This document shows, in pieces, positions 21,292 to 34,218 of a DNA stretch of 64,000 bases. The stretch comes from Crotophaga sulcirostris (Eukaryota; Chordata; Aves; Cuculiformes; Crotophagidae): the NCBI GenBank assembly GCA_013397455.1, contig VYZB01000014.1, positions 959,556-1,023,555 on the forward strand, given 5' to 3'. Within the stretch, counting starts at the first letter, position 1. Every line of letters starts with the position of its first letter. A program made the position numbers and the translations under genes. The notes below the pieces were generated by a model that was given only the letters and a program-made list of their open reading frames with translations, was not told the origin of the DNA and ran no database searches.

Positions 21292-24200
21292 CATTTACAT
21301 GATTATTTTTATATTAATTTACTAAACCACATTTCTTTGCCTAAATGTTATAAGCACTTAAGGTCCTTAATACACTCAGGTCTAACTGAAACAGTAGAAG
21401 CTGCTTCCCAAGCCACTGGATTGTTCATAAAGGCCTGTGTTGCAGTATAATTCACTCTTGGAAAACACTCAAGCTTTACGTGACAGAAATGTTTCTGCAA
21501 AGCCTGGGACATTTCACTGATTTTACACCTCACCCACTGCCCTCAAGGCTTGTGGAGCTTTTAAAAAGAAAAAAAAAAACAAAACAAACTTTTAAAGGTC
21601 AAAAAGGAATTACAAATTTAATCCCAGGAGAACACAAAACACATCTGTGCCACATGGAGCCAGGTCTGCAAAGAGCAAGCAAGGGTTCCCTCACTGCAGC
21701 TCCTGCATTCACTGGAGAAGGGCACACGTGTATTTTACTAGAAGGAGGCTGGAATCCACGAGCCAGCTGACTTGTGTCATTGATTTCTCCTGGCAGAACA
21801 TCTGCTGGGCAGCTTGTTGGCTGACCAGGAAGCCAGCAGAGTGTGTACCAGCTTCACACCACCACGACGCCCAGCGGCTCTGCGCGCTTCTCTAAGCCGA
21901 ACAGCAACACTCCCGAGAGGAACTGCCAGAGAGCTCTCTTATTCTTGTCCTTGCTGCTCAAACAGCCCAAAAATCAGTTTTTAACAGAATACAAACGTCC
22001 ATTGGTAAGTGGCACTGATCAGATCTGAAAAGCAGCAGCTCTGCAGGGAGTTGTCAAGAGGTGTGAGCTGCTGTGTTATTTAAGAAGCTACCACAGCCTG
22101 CAAGAATTTCAGATTTAAGGGAATAGCGAGACAAGGCTAACAGCTTGTCCAACATGCTGCTTTTTCAATTAAACAGGATAGGAAGAGTAACCTCTTTTGA
22201 GAAAGATGCAGCTCTCATGCCTGCTTTCTGTCTTGTTTCCACAGCCTTGGCTTCAGATAAACATGGTTCCCCTCACGGCAGCATTTAGGAAGCTCTTAAC
22301 CATCCATTTGAACACACATAGCATGAGCTAAGGCGACTCCTCATTACTGTGCCACATGGGAACACAAGGACAGAACAATTGTAGCAGCTTCCCAAAGATG
22401 CTGGGAGGAGAAAAGTGGGAATTTAAAGAAGGGAAAGGAAACAGGTTTGAGGAAAAGGAAGAGCTGACTGAAGACAGCATGGGTTGCTCTCCTGCAAATA
22501 TTGACACCATTTCAGTGTATGTGTGAACCTTCATAACAACACTGCCTTTAATATGAAAATTTGAAGATAACAGCTGTAGGATATTGCAGAACTTTCCACT
22601 TCAGGCATATTTCTTGGGACATTTGATGTTAGGGATTGATGTTTACTTCCACTCAGATAATTTAATTTTAGACAGTTTTTGCTTTAAGGCTTCTGTAATA
22701 TGGTAGTGTTAACTCTACAAAACAAAAAAACCCTACATATCAGAATCAAGTAGAGAGACTCAACATGTTCTTCTAAATCACTGCAAAAAAAACCCCAAAA
22801 AATCAAGAAATACTCTGAAACATGTCTGTGACCCCACTCCAGAAAAACAATAACCAAACCTTTAATTTCTAATCCATCTTAAGTCAGTGCATCTGCACTC
22901 TGCTCACTGATGTACAGAAGTGTCTACATTAATATGCATGCAGTTACTTACATGATCTTCATCCTGGAGAGGAAGAGACCATAAGACTTTCTCAGTCCAT
23001 GAAAACAATTGAGTGGCACATGGTTTAAATCAATATTCTGAGAACACTGACCCGAAGCACTTCACAAGGAAGCGTGATGCACATCGGGTATTGTATGAAA
23101 AGTACAGACATTCTCAAAGCAAGCCCCAGCTTTTCAGTTCTACAATAGCAACTGGTCGGGGAAAAGAGAGGAACTGAACACAAATGCAAAAAGTGGGAAC
23201 AAAGCAAGATCGTTACACAGAACCAAGAATGTTAGTGCTAATGATGCCAGCCCACAAAGGACTACATCTTCCTGCTCATAAAGCTACAGAAATGAATGAC
23301 AGGTTTTAAAAAAAAAAAAATCACCATCAAATGAAATTGCATTTGTATAGATCTCTCTCCATGCCCAGCGAGAAATTTCTGCTTGGGGTAGTTTAGGGCT
23401 GCCTGTTTCATCTTCTGGTTTTGGAGCCCACAAATACAGTTAGTTCAAACCTTCCAACAACGAGCAAACTGTCCTCTCCCCCTGTTTTAACGTAACATCT
23501 TTACTCCTCGTGTTCAAGTTCAGCGTACGTTTAACAAAACCATATTTGAGAAGAATTGTTCACGATCCTTTGTGGGGAGGAGAAGGAAGTGTGTTCCAAT
23601 TAAATAGTTCCTGTAGGAAATTACTTTTTATTGTAAGTTTTATATAAATCAATAATGGACAAGGAAGACAGCAAGAAGTATTTCAATAATACCTAACTTC
23701 GGTTTTCATATTAACAGAGTTTTTTACAATAAACCTATTTTGAAATAGTTAATTTGATATCACTACTCTTGAAATAAAGAACAAAATATAAATTTCAGTT
23801 TCAGTTCTTCCTCTAACCATTTTCCTTCTTTTTTCACCTTTTATTCTAATTAAAAGCAATCTTTAGCAGAAAAGACACTAAACCACAATGACCATATTTT
23901 GTTCCAAACCTAACACATTTTTCATACACAGCATCACATAAAATACCAACACAGTTACAGTTTTTACTTTTAAGAAATTAAAAATATGAAATATAAGCTT
24001 GTTTTCTTGCCATTACATCTTTTGTTGATTAATTAATGGATCTGGATTCATTCAGGCTATTGCCAACTTTGGAAAATCCTCAAATGTCACAACAGTAAGT
24101 GCAAGAAGAACTTAAAGAGAACTTATTTTCCATAAATTGCACAAAAAAATACTATTGTTCAAACAATATTTTCCTTAGTTTAGTAATTAATTAACATCAG

Positions 24201-24782
24201 CACTTTCCTCAAAAGTCTAGTGAACTCATAGCAACGCAAATTGTTCTAAAACAATTTTTCACCAATTAGTTTCTCATGCTATCTGCTGTCATTTTCAGCA
24301 CCAATGGGAAAAGCCTCAAAACATGGCTCTATGAGCCTCCTTCCTTTGACTTCTACCAAAAGTAGAAGGCTTACTTTTAAATTCGAAGCATCCTTCCCTC
24401 CACCCAAGTCACCATACGTAACTTTTATTTTACAGTACAGCAGATGCTTCTGTGGAATTTCCCAAAAACAAATATATTCTCTTGTTCATAGAGTTGAGTT
24501 TTCTGGTGGTTATTTGAAGAACCAGAAAAGCTGTTGATTGACGGTAATGAATCACTGACTACTTCCCCAGTATCACCTAAAGAAAAGAACCTATCAAATT
24601 ATTTAACTGACAAAATCCACAAATGCAAGAGGCAGTATGCTTTACTGACCACCGTCAAGCAAACCACTTGACGGTACATAAAGATCTCACATCTTCCATG
24701 TGAATAATCACAAACTGTATTTTGTTTCATATAAACCAATGTGTAGATTCAGTGTCACACTTTAATAAATCCTGTATTTGAA
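21292..24782. other. unique sequence with one CpG cluster and exon-like segments
   Basis: A CpG cluster lies at about 21862-21922. It is followed on the plus strand by a splice-flanked 39-bp segment (21966-22004) and another strong acceptor at 22244. Purine-rich tracts occur at 22384-22465. A 13-base A-run lies at about 23308-23320. No transposon family is recognised. Confidence 0.5.
21966..22004 (+). CDS. putative 39-bp exon-like segment
   Basis: A strong acceptor (CTTGTCCTTGCTGCTCAAACAG) and a strong donor (TTG|GTAAGTGG) on the plus strand bracket exactly 13 codons reading PKNQFLTEYKRPL. It sits just after a CpG cluster. In the same phase, a second strong acceptor at 22244 (CTTTCTGTCTTGTTTCCACAG) opens 28 codons beginning PWLQINMVPLTAAFRKLLTI, ending with TAA at 22331. 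This rivals the minus-strand chain in quality, which shows how readily such signals appear. Confidence 0.15.
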
Positions 24783-25274
24783 AATCATGGAACTCTAGAA
24801 TGGCTTGGGTTAGAAGGGACCTTTAAAGCCCATCCAATCCAATCCCCCTGCAGTGAGCAGGGACATCTTCAACCAGACCAGGTTGTTGAGAACCCCATCC
24901 AATCTGACTTTGAAAGTTTCCAAGGACCGGGCATCAACCACCTCCCTGGGCCACCTTGGCCAGTGTTTCACCATCCTCAGCGTAAAGAATGTCTTCCTTA
25001 CATCCCGACTGCATCTCCTCTCTTTTAGTTTAAAGCTGTTATTCCTTGTGATACCACTACAGGCCCTGCTAAAATGTCTGTCTCTGTCTTTCTTATCAGT
25101 CCCCTTTTAGTACTGGAAGGCTGCTACAAGGTCTCCCCAGAGCCTTCTCTTCTCCAGGCTGAACAACCTCAATTTTCTCAGCCTTTCTTCCTAAGAGAGG
25201 TGTTCCAGTCCTCAGATCATTTTTGTGGCCTCCTCTGCATCTGCTCCAACAGGTCCATCTCTTAATATTGGCGT
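24783..25274 (-). mobile_element. CR1 LINE fragment including 3' end
   Basis: The segment starts with a reverse-complement CR1 terminus (AATCATGGAACTCTAGAATGG). It then follows the CR1 3' region and ORF2 C-terminal region: GGTTGGATGGGGTTCTCAAC-like text, a 'RLHVGRKTFF'-like part near 24975-25015, and the AGAGAAGGCTCTGGGGAGAC counterpart near 25128-25150. It continues toward 'TGGACCTGTTGGAGCAG' at 25240-25260. The divergence suggests an older subfamily than the copy at 34.2 kb. The reading frame is broken. Confidence 0.93.
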
Positions 25275-26379
25275 ACTTTTTACTGCATAACCTTCTCATA
25301 CGTAAGGGTAAGATAGGAGACTGCAAAATGTGGCAATAGTTGTAGGGTTTTTTTGGTTATACAGGACTCACTATTTTTAAAATTAAGTTCTTTATTTCCA
25401 GAACATACATCCTCTGAGACAGCCACATACGTATTCCCAGCTTTGGCAATTGATGCAAGATCCCCTTTCAAACCACAGCTGTCTTTATATTGCACTCGCA
25501 AACACAGAGCTAAGACAGAGGAGATTTGGCCAAGACACAACAAAGGACAGGTACTAGAAGGGGGGAATGGGGATGGACAACACCAAACCACTCATCTTTC
25601 CACCTCTTCTTGCTTGCTGTCCTAAACAACCTCCTGGGATTTTTTCTGTGTGGCAGAGAAGAAAATCCAATGACTGGGAAATCATTTTGCTTTAGGAATT
25701 TCCATAATATTGAAGTTAAGATGCTGCTGCTGTGAAAAGTTGTAACCATTGTTTGAAAAAACTATTCTGAGGAGTGCCACTATGCAAAGGCACACAGTGT
25801 CAGACTCGCTGCTCCTTCTGTCCCCTAGGGTCACTCCCGTTCATCTCAGTCATTTCTATTGCAGGTGGATTTTAAGGAGAAGACTAAACCCTATTTGGAA
25901 TCATCCTGCTTTTCATCTGAATTTGCACTATAACCCTCACTCTTCAGAGGGGGGAAAAAAGAGAAAAGAGTCACCTGTACTCTACAGACTGAGGAATGGG
26001 CACACATCATCAACAGTCTTCTAAAGTAGATAACGTCTCCTATTCATTGCTGCTTTAAACATCAGTACATTCAAAATCAATTAATTAGAAGTTCAAACCA
26101 TGTTAACACAGGTGAGAGTTCACCCTGAGCAGGCTGAGCAGCACACGGAAGGGTAAACAAAATTTTCAGCTCAAGAGAATCACTGTTCTCTTCTCTGCAG
26201 GTGGATCGCATGGGTGCAAACATGCACAGCAGTTTCCAAAATTTTATCCATGGTAGTTTCCAAAAAAACGTTATGCATTATCTATTACGTTTCCTGGGTA
26301 CTTTTTGCAAGACACACTTAAGTGAAACAGCTATGAAAACACACAGCTTTCCCGAGGTCAGAAGGAAGCAGCTTTTCAG
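25275..26379. other. unique sequence, nothing recognised
   Basis: No repeat family and no convincing exon. Short overlapping frames on both strands are at chance level. Confidence 0.5.
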
Positions 26380-26432
26380 AGAATCACAGAATCTCCTGGT
26401 TGGAATAGACCTTTGAGATCATCGAGTCCAAA
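26380..26432 (-). mobile_element. CR1 LINE 3' tail (about 50 bp)
   Basis: The plus strand reads AGAATCACAGAATCTCCTGG then TTGGAATAGACCTTTGAGAT and CATCGAGTCCAA. This is the reverse complement of the CR1 3' end (TTGGACTCGATGATCTCAAAGG...). Only the last ~50 bases are retained. Confidence 0.92.
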
Positions 26433-26585
26433 TGTATCTGCACTTTTTCTCTTGAATACGTTTAGTTGCAACAAACCAAAAACCAACATTGCCAAACCAT
26501 TGTGGAAGCAAAAGCAGCTCGTCGAATTTTATGTAATACCAAAACCCAATAATGCCGAGGTCTTAATAACAACACACAACCACTT

Positions 26586-26602
26586 TTATTATTATTATTA
26601 TT
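26586..26602. repeat. (TTA)n microsatellite
   Basis: A short uninterrupted TTA run, about five to six units. Confidence 0.9.
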
Positions 26603-27889
26603 TAAGGGTAAAATAAACAGCGAAGTCATTATGAGCAGAAAAGGACAGTCTTCTCTCCAGTGAGTTCATTTTGTCTGAGTTTTGATAACACCAGATGTTT
26701 TTTAATGCTGTACAAACAGAAGTCGTAACAATTCATTGCTGTGAAAATCAGACACCTTTCTAGAATACTTATTAATATGCAAAGACACAAGATTCAACCT
26801 GTATCTAAACATCAAATTAGAGTCAAATTTCTATTGGAAACTGAAATATGTCAATTAGATTGAATTCTAACACTACATTAGAGCTGAACACAGAACAAAA
26901 TTACTGCTATTCTATGACATCTTATTTAGAAATAAAAAAATAGCCAAAGTAGAAATCAGTATTTCACAGTAACTACCTAGATTGACTTTTGCAATTTAGT
27001 ACTGAGGAAAAGTAACTCAGAGTTCTACTGATTAAAACTTTCCAGTAAGACTCACCTAAGAACAGCAAGTTCCAGGAAGGACAAAGAAAACCTAGAGCTA
27101 GACAGGAGATGAAAGGCTTGTCAGTCAACCAGGTTTTTTCTAACATCCTTAAGTAAGAGATGAGTAAAATACAAAAAGAAGGAAGCCTTTGACTCTTTGT
27201 CTAAGCAGTCATTTAATTTCCATCACCAGGGAAAGCTTCTGAAATGGTCAGTTCCAAAAGACACCTGACTGGCAAAAAACAACTACAAACACCACCAAGA
27301 CCACCAAACCCTCCAAAACCAGCAGCAAGCACAGACATATACACAGTCTGTATCAGTCTGCCAAAGCAGAGCACTTTCTCCTGAGAGAGCTCATTTCACA
27401 TTATATATTCAAGCTATGAATAAATAAATATATCACTAAGTAATTCCTCTGTAGATCAGAGACCCAAACCCCACCAGCAGCACAACACAGCCTTGCCATC
27501 CTTTGTTCTCACCAACTAAGGGTCCAAGAGGTTTCTGCACTGTGCTGTTCTTTGAGTTAACTTGCACAGAGTGGTAAGGGCACGGTTGAGAAAAGTTTTT
27601 AGTCAAGCTCCTAAAACTGAGTAAACCTGATGAAGAAATTAAATTAATGCCAAATCTGGTAAATAAAAGCTCAAAAGCCAGGCCACAATGCCATGTGAGT
27701 ACGACTGCAACATCCTTTGTAGCATGGGAAGTTCCAGCACAAGCCTGGGTAATCAGAACCAGCAAAGTTTGTGCCTCTCTAGTGAAATACAACAAGGTCA
27801 CCTTCAGTGAATTAAATTAAACGCACAATAAAGCAGGCATCAGAGTTGCCTGGCCACTGCAACTTAACTGTCCATTGTATACAACAGTT

Positions 27890-27904
27890 GGGAGGGAGGG
27901 AGGG
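27890..27904 (+). repeat. (GGGA)n run, G-quadruplex motif
   Basis: Four GGG triplets separated by single A bases (GGGAGGGAGGGAGGG) form a canonical quadruplex motif with one-base loops, the most stable loop class. It sits in AT-rich unique DNA with no recognised promoter beside it. Confidence 0.9.
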
Positions 27905-29285
27905 AAGGAACCTACACACTCCGTATTGCAGCACAATTTTGTGCTATTCTTATCCACTAAAGAAAACCTTCCTAACCTTCAGGTTTTTTGGGGACATCTA
28001 TCGTATTTTAGAATTTTCAACAAGATTAATTGAATGTGTAATTCTACCAATATAAAATTCCCAAAGTTACTCTAATAATTAACTGGCCCCCTGGGATAGT
28101 TTTCCATGTTTTTAACATCCTCCAATAGGTTTTCAACCAAAACGCTCTATCACTATCCAGCAGCATTTCCAATTTTTGCACATGCAATCTAGACAGCAGC
28201 CACATCCTAAACTACAGCTTCCCTAAGAAACAGCCAGCGTAAAATGAACATAAATAAAGCTGCTGTGCATCATCATAAATAAGACCCTTACTTGTTCCGT
28301 TGCTAAAAGGCTTGATTTTAAATCTCCTTACCCATTATTAAAAACCTTACATCTCTTATCTCATTTTAACAGCTCTTACATTGAAAAACTAATTAAAGTG
28401 ATTCCACAGTTGTCCACCAGCAAAGCACATCTCTATTTTGGCTTCACAGTAAAGCACAGGCTGATGGGTAGGGACAGGGGTCAGAGCTGCACTGCTCCAG
28501 CTGGCACAACCAACCAGCTACTCCAGTCTCCAGTTTTTTATGCATTATACAAGATCATTTCTATTTGAGCCTATTAGTCTTCTGAAGACACCAAATACAT
28601 TTCCATATGAATGCAGGAGTCACTGTGTCTCGGGGAAATGCAGTACTTTCCGGAATTCTTGACATACTAAGGAATAAGGGCGATTACTATTGCTGCTTGC
28701 TGAGAGTTTTTATTATCAGTTCTGCCATTAACTCAGACTGAAATCCAACTCTGGTCAGCTCCTCAACAGGACAACCAAGTGCTTACAAAAACTCTTCTAG
28801 TACTTTGTGTATCCAGGCAAGTTGAGTTCTTGCTGCTGGGTTGTATTTTGTTGTCTTAATTGTCCAATCAAGAATTAAAACCAAGTCTTCCTCCTCGGAA
28901 TTTTGATGCAGAGATTACAGTTGTCAGGGCATTTTGTATAAATAGTTCATATCCATCAAACTTATATTACATTGTTTTGGTTTTTCTCAGGTAAGTTATT
29001 GTACAGCGTACCTCTAACAAACCTGCTGATACAGTGACTTTTACTGTACACCTGCACAAATGCACTTTTTAAAAAAAATCCCAGGCCTCATTTGCAGTTT
29101 TCATGATGTCAAAGAAAGTTTAGGATAGTATAGTGCATTTCCATTAATGAATCTTCTGCAGCCTTCTGCAAATTCTGGAACTCTCTAATTGTTCCAGTCC
29201 AACTGCCTCGGTCATTGTTCACGTTCAGGAGCACAGTTCCCCTGTTCCATGAAGATCATGTGAATTACAAAAAGGAAGTGAAGAA

Positions 29286-29408
29286 ATAGAATTATCAGAA
29301 TCACACAACATTTAGGTTGGAAAAAGACCTTTAAGATCACAAAGTCCAATCCTTAGCCTAACACTGCCAAGTTCACCACTCAACCATGTCCCTAAGCACC
29401 ATCATCAT
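29286..29408 (-). mobile_element. CR1 LINE 3' fragment
   Basis: The plus strand shows ATCAGAATCACACAACATTT then AGGTTGGAAAAAGACCTTTA and AGATCACAAAGTCCAATCCT. It then shows the CR1 'aacactgcc...caccactcaaccatgtccctaagcacc' block. This is the reverse complement of the last ~120 bases of CR1. The 5' part is absent. Confidence 0.95.
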
Positions 29409-32400
29409 CTCCGTCTCAGATGGGAGAGAAGAATGAAAGTAAGATTTTTAAGAATAATCGACTTCCACATCTAAATTCCTTTGACCTTCAAAGTCAGGGG
29501 CATTTATGAATATAAAATCCTCAAAATACTGGACAAAATCACAATGACTTTACCAGTGCCAAGCAGGAAGTCAGTAAGGAGCAGGAGCCAGGAACTGAAC
29601 TCACATCTGCTGAACTCAGACCTACAGCTTTCACTCCAGCCTTTCCTTTATTCCTCAGCACCACTTTGATATTTGCAGCTCCAGGGCTACTGTAAAGACT
29701 AGAAATAATCTTACCTCTCAAACAGCTGTCTGTCACATTTGATTAGAGGAATGTACTTTAGAAATCAGGTTAAAATTCACCAAGGAAGAGACTTCTTTGC
29801 AACCAAGTTAAGAGCTCTCTGGAAAAGTTTCATCAGAAATTATAAGTGGGGGTTGGGAACCAACCCCCACAAAAAACCCCAAAACCTTTCTATGACAGGA
29901 ATTCTAGCTTAACTTTTGGCAGTGCAGTTTAAGCCCCCCTGAGCAACTTTCACTTATTTCCCTCTCACACAAAGTTCACCAATTTAGACTTGGAAGGCAA
30001 ATTAATTTCCCATCGTACCTGTGACAGCAAACAGAGAAGCACAACTTCAGCAGTGTCTAGCATCACTCTGTGCAAATGTTCTGCTTGAGAGCTGTGTGTC
30101 TATTGTCAAGGTGATGGTTGACAAATGTGGCTGAAGGAGGAGGTTCCTAACCCACTAAAAAAGCCAATCATAAAACCAAAACCTTTTTGACCAAGACACA
30201 ATGTCAGCACTAAATAAGGAGAGAGAAAAACCCATGGTCCAACCTGTGTGCACAACAAACCAGTATTGTACATGTTATCTAAAAGTGCTCTTCTAACAAA
30301 CTTTACAGACATATATCTCCATATATATACATAGCATATATAGAGAGAGATGAAATAAGACTTTCTCCTCCCTAGCCAATACACATCTAAACTATTTGCA
30401 AATAATGGAAAGAAACAAGAATGAAAACAGAAAGGTCTGAGCTCAAATGAAAGAAAACTAAGGGATTGGGCGGAAAAGCGGTTTGTTGGGGGGCTGGAGG
30501 CAGGGTGATGAGAAAACTAGTAAGCGGCCCAAAACATCACTGAAAGTTCCTGCATAAATCTGTCCAAAAGAGTGAGGGACTTACAGACTGCAGAAAGAAA
30601 ATGGTACACAAGAGGATTTGGATGTGACATACAGAACGCTTCCATCTGGCACAGACACTGAAGAGCTGTAAACACGTAAGTCACATCCACAATAAAACTA
30701 CACAGATTAAGATGTAAACAATACACCTGTTAGCAACAGTAAATAGTTTCAAAATGCTTTCAGTATGGAAGACAGAATTTGGCAGGACAAAGACTAGGAC
30801 TGATGAAGCAGACAGTCCCTCAAACTGCTCCAGGAGATGGACAGAATATGACAAAGGACGCTACAGTCTGAATTACTCGAATGGAGTCAGCCCTCCGACA
30901 ACTGCTGTTTGAAAGGACCCGTCAGAGACCGGCGTACGTCCCAGATCAATATGGGGAGGTCACTCTAGGACAGAGAATAGTGGTCACGTCAGAGAATCTA
31001 AAATGCAAATAATGTAGCGCTAAACCACACAGTTGTTTTAGATGCAATACAGCTTTAGAAATTCTACCTTCCAAATACCCTGGGATAAGTTTTAATCTGC
31101 TCTCTCTCCTCCAATAAACAACATACCCAAAGGTGTGCTTCCACTTTTGAAAGAAAAAAAAACACTTTCTGTTGTTAGATAACCAGGTTCTCTAGGAAAC
31201 AGATCTTAAGGCAGCAGAAGCCTATGGAAAGACATTGCTGACTTTGAGATGACTCAGGCTGGGGCCTATAGAAATAGCTCTCTGTATTTTAAATTAAATT
31301 AAGGTTGAATGTTTGATTTATAGAAATACTAGTCAGTTCCTTGTCTCTGGGGCTGCTCACATTAAGCTGAAAGACTTTAGAAACAAAAAAAACCTAACAA
31401 TAAATCAGTGACACAATGAGAACTGCGCATACAATTAAAGGAGTGTTGTGACCGTACTTTTAAAACATCATCAGAAAGTTGAATAAAAACAATTAACATG
31501 AAGTCTAAAAGTATAGCAGATCTAAATTAAATAATGCTATACGTATTACAAACAACATGTGCAGCATTTTTAATTCCAACTACTCTGAACCTCAGCATCT
31601 TGAACACTTGATCCTTGTCTATCACCTCACCATCTTCTAGAACACCTCTCTCTGGGTATCTCTTTCAACTGCTGTGAAATTGTTGAATTTGCTGGGTTGG
31701 CTTTGCTAAGGTTAATTTCAAATCTTAAATTTAGTTGAAGGAGGATTTCAGTTGGAGAGAAGCTTCCCACCACAAGACAGACTTGCATGCTTTGGTATTA
31801 AGAAACAAAAACCTTATTTTCAACCCTCATTTTCAACAGCTTAACCTAAATCATACTATAAAAACGTCAGCATTTAAGTACAAGTTTATTGAAGGCTAAG
31901 AACTTTCTAGGGGGGGAAAAAGCTTTATTATAAACTGATTCCCATTACATTAAAAGTACGCTATTCCTCAACGCAAAGTGCAACATCCATCTTCTATTAA
32001 GTGGTAAGTAAAATGTACGTTAATCAGGAACACATTTTCAAAATCCACAGAAAAGTTCTAAACAAAACATTGTGAAAGCTAACACTATCTAGTATTGCCT
32101 TCTCCCCCAGCCTGTTAATAAACATATGCTTGGAAGCTCCAGGGGATAATACTCTACTCTTTATATACCTAATCACGTGAGATCACAGTCCTAAGGCAGT
32201 GAGCACGACCCCCACAGAAGAAGCCCTGTGTCACCTGTGTCACCTTGTTGGAGTCCTACAGTGAGGAGTGACACCGGGTGAGCACTCTAAGATAAAAGTT
32301 TTCAGGTAACTCTGAATAACTCATTAATTCATTCAACTTACTTTTACTCCACCAATGCTTTTAAAGTTGTCCAAGGGCTACTTGGAGATGTAACGATTGC

Positions 32401-34218
32401 CTTTTTCATATAAAACACTTGAGCAACAATGGCTGTGAAGGCAGCATTGATTTATCAATACACTACCTCAACGTACTAACACTCATCTCTTTTTGCCCAA
32501 TTTTGCGTGATTACAGGGAAGTCCCCTTGAAGAGAGCTAGAAGCAATCAAGATCTAGAGTGAGAAGCACATAATGGAACTAAAAAGGCTGTTCTCTCAGA
32601 CTGGTTACCTGGTCCAAATGGGAAGGTCTGCAAGACTTCCTGCTGTGAAGCTGTCAACAAAGAGGGCACATAAGGATGGTTCAGTCATCACTGCCAACAG
32701 CCCGGGACGTCAGCTGCTTACATAGACAACTGTGCACTATTGTCAGGATAAAAACCTGGTTATGATCTTAAGTAGATAATGATTGGTCAGTGCACGCTCT
32801 CAGAAATTCACAAGACCTCCATTATCTGAGATGCTCTTTCAAACTTGTTTGAGGTGGGTCCTTGAGCTTGGACAGGCGACTCACAGAAACAGCATCATTA
32901 CATACGGTGCGTGATCTAGGAAAGGATGCCAACACCACACTGGCACAATAAAGAGCAGAAGGGACCAACTTGCATAGCTCAGAAACATAAGGAACCTCCT
33001 GGACTGTTTAACCAACTCCAGCCTCTTTAATATCCACTTAAATAATCTCATTCATTCATGTAAAATGTCCAGTCTAAATCAAGACTTTTCGTGTTCCACA
33101 GTTCTTAGTGAAAGATTCCTATCTGTTTTACAAACTATAAAGTAACAAAACTTTCACAGTAACAGTATTAAGAGAACTGCAATAGTGTGTGCTGGAAGTA
33201 GGGTTACTCGACTGAACTAACCTTCTAGGGCTTTCCCAAGACAAATTTTCAGTCATGCCATTTAGGTCAAACTCCTGGTACACTAAAACAGTAAAAAAGA
33301 CAAGCTTGTAGAGGACTACCTGCAGTCATAAGTACGACTACAGAGTCATAAAAAACACTGCCCTGGAAAGAATGCTGAGCAGAAAAAGGGGAGAGAAAAT
33401 AACAGATGAGTTTCACAGTTGTGCTGTATCCCCATGGGTAGCTTGAAAGGTGTTTTCAATCACTTCTAGTTTCAGTTACAAGGCTGGTGTCACTTTATTG
33501 TATTTTGCAGATAATACTTACTCCTAGGTAAACTATACAGTACAACTGATTTTGTCAATATGCAATAATATAGTCTTTATTTCTATTGCAAATAAGGAAA
33601 TCTAAAGGTTTAAGCCAACGGGAAAGACTCAAATATTTATGACTACTTCATCTAAGAAAGTGCTTCCATTTGGACTACTTCTCTCTAGCAACTAATTTTT
33701 TTAAAAAAATTCCCTCTGTACTATGCATTTAATTCAAACTTTAGTAAATTAATAATCTCAACCAGTTATTAACACATATTAAAAGGCACCGGAACAGGTG
33801 AATTTGGCCTTCATGTCAGGGTTACAAGCAACATGATCCACAACCAGGAACTGAATTCTGTGTTCAACTTTCCAGTTTTGATTACAATTTTTTTTTTAAT
33901 TAAATTGCCTTTAAAGAGTCAACTGCATTTTACAGAATTAAGCCAAAGTAGTCGCAGGGTCAGGACGACACACTGAGTTCCACAAGATAGTTCTTTCTAT
34001 TCATCCTGTTCTGAAGACACTTCGAGCATGGGATCCCACCCCATCTGTAATGCAACAAATGAAAACTGTGGCATTCTTTCTGTGAAGAAAGCTTAATTGT
34101 TTATTCCAAATAGAAGGGGCATTTCAAGCCATTTCAGATTTTATTCACTTCTCAAAATTATACAGTATATTTGGCACAAAGATTTATTCCTTTATAAATC
34201 TGAGCCTGAATACCACAG
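29409..34218. other. unique AT-rich sequence; one perfect hairpin
   Basis: Apart from the hairpin at 29846-29870 I see no repeat family, RNA gene or convincing exon. A tract of short TA/GA steps lies at 30310-30350. The sequence AGTACAACTGATTTTGTCAA at 33539-33558 recurs at the edge of the assembly gap (35085-35104). Confidence 0.55.
29846..29870. repeat. perfect 11-bp inverted repeat, 3-nt loop
   Basis: GTGGGGGTTGG, then the loop GAA, then CCAACCCCCAC. The arms are perfectly complementary and 8 of 11 pairs are G:C. It is followed on the plus strand by an A-run and further C-runs. It could form a stable hairpin in RNA or a small cruciform. No miRNA or other RNA family is recognised, and the stem is too short for a pre-miRNA. 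Confidence 0.9.

Larger units (their letters stand above)
26433..29285. other. unique AT-rich sequence with simple repeats
   Basis: The stretch holds (TTA)n at 26586-26602 and a GGGA microsatellite at 27890-27904. It has no repeat family or firm gene. The 121-codon minus-strand frame at 27801-27436 has no recognisable motif. Confidence 0.55.
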
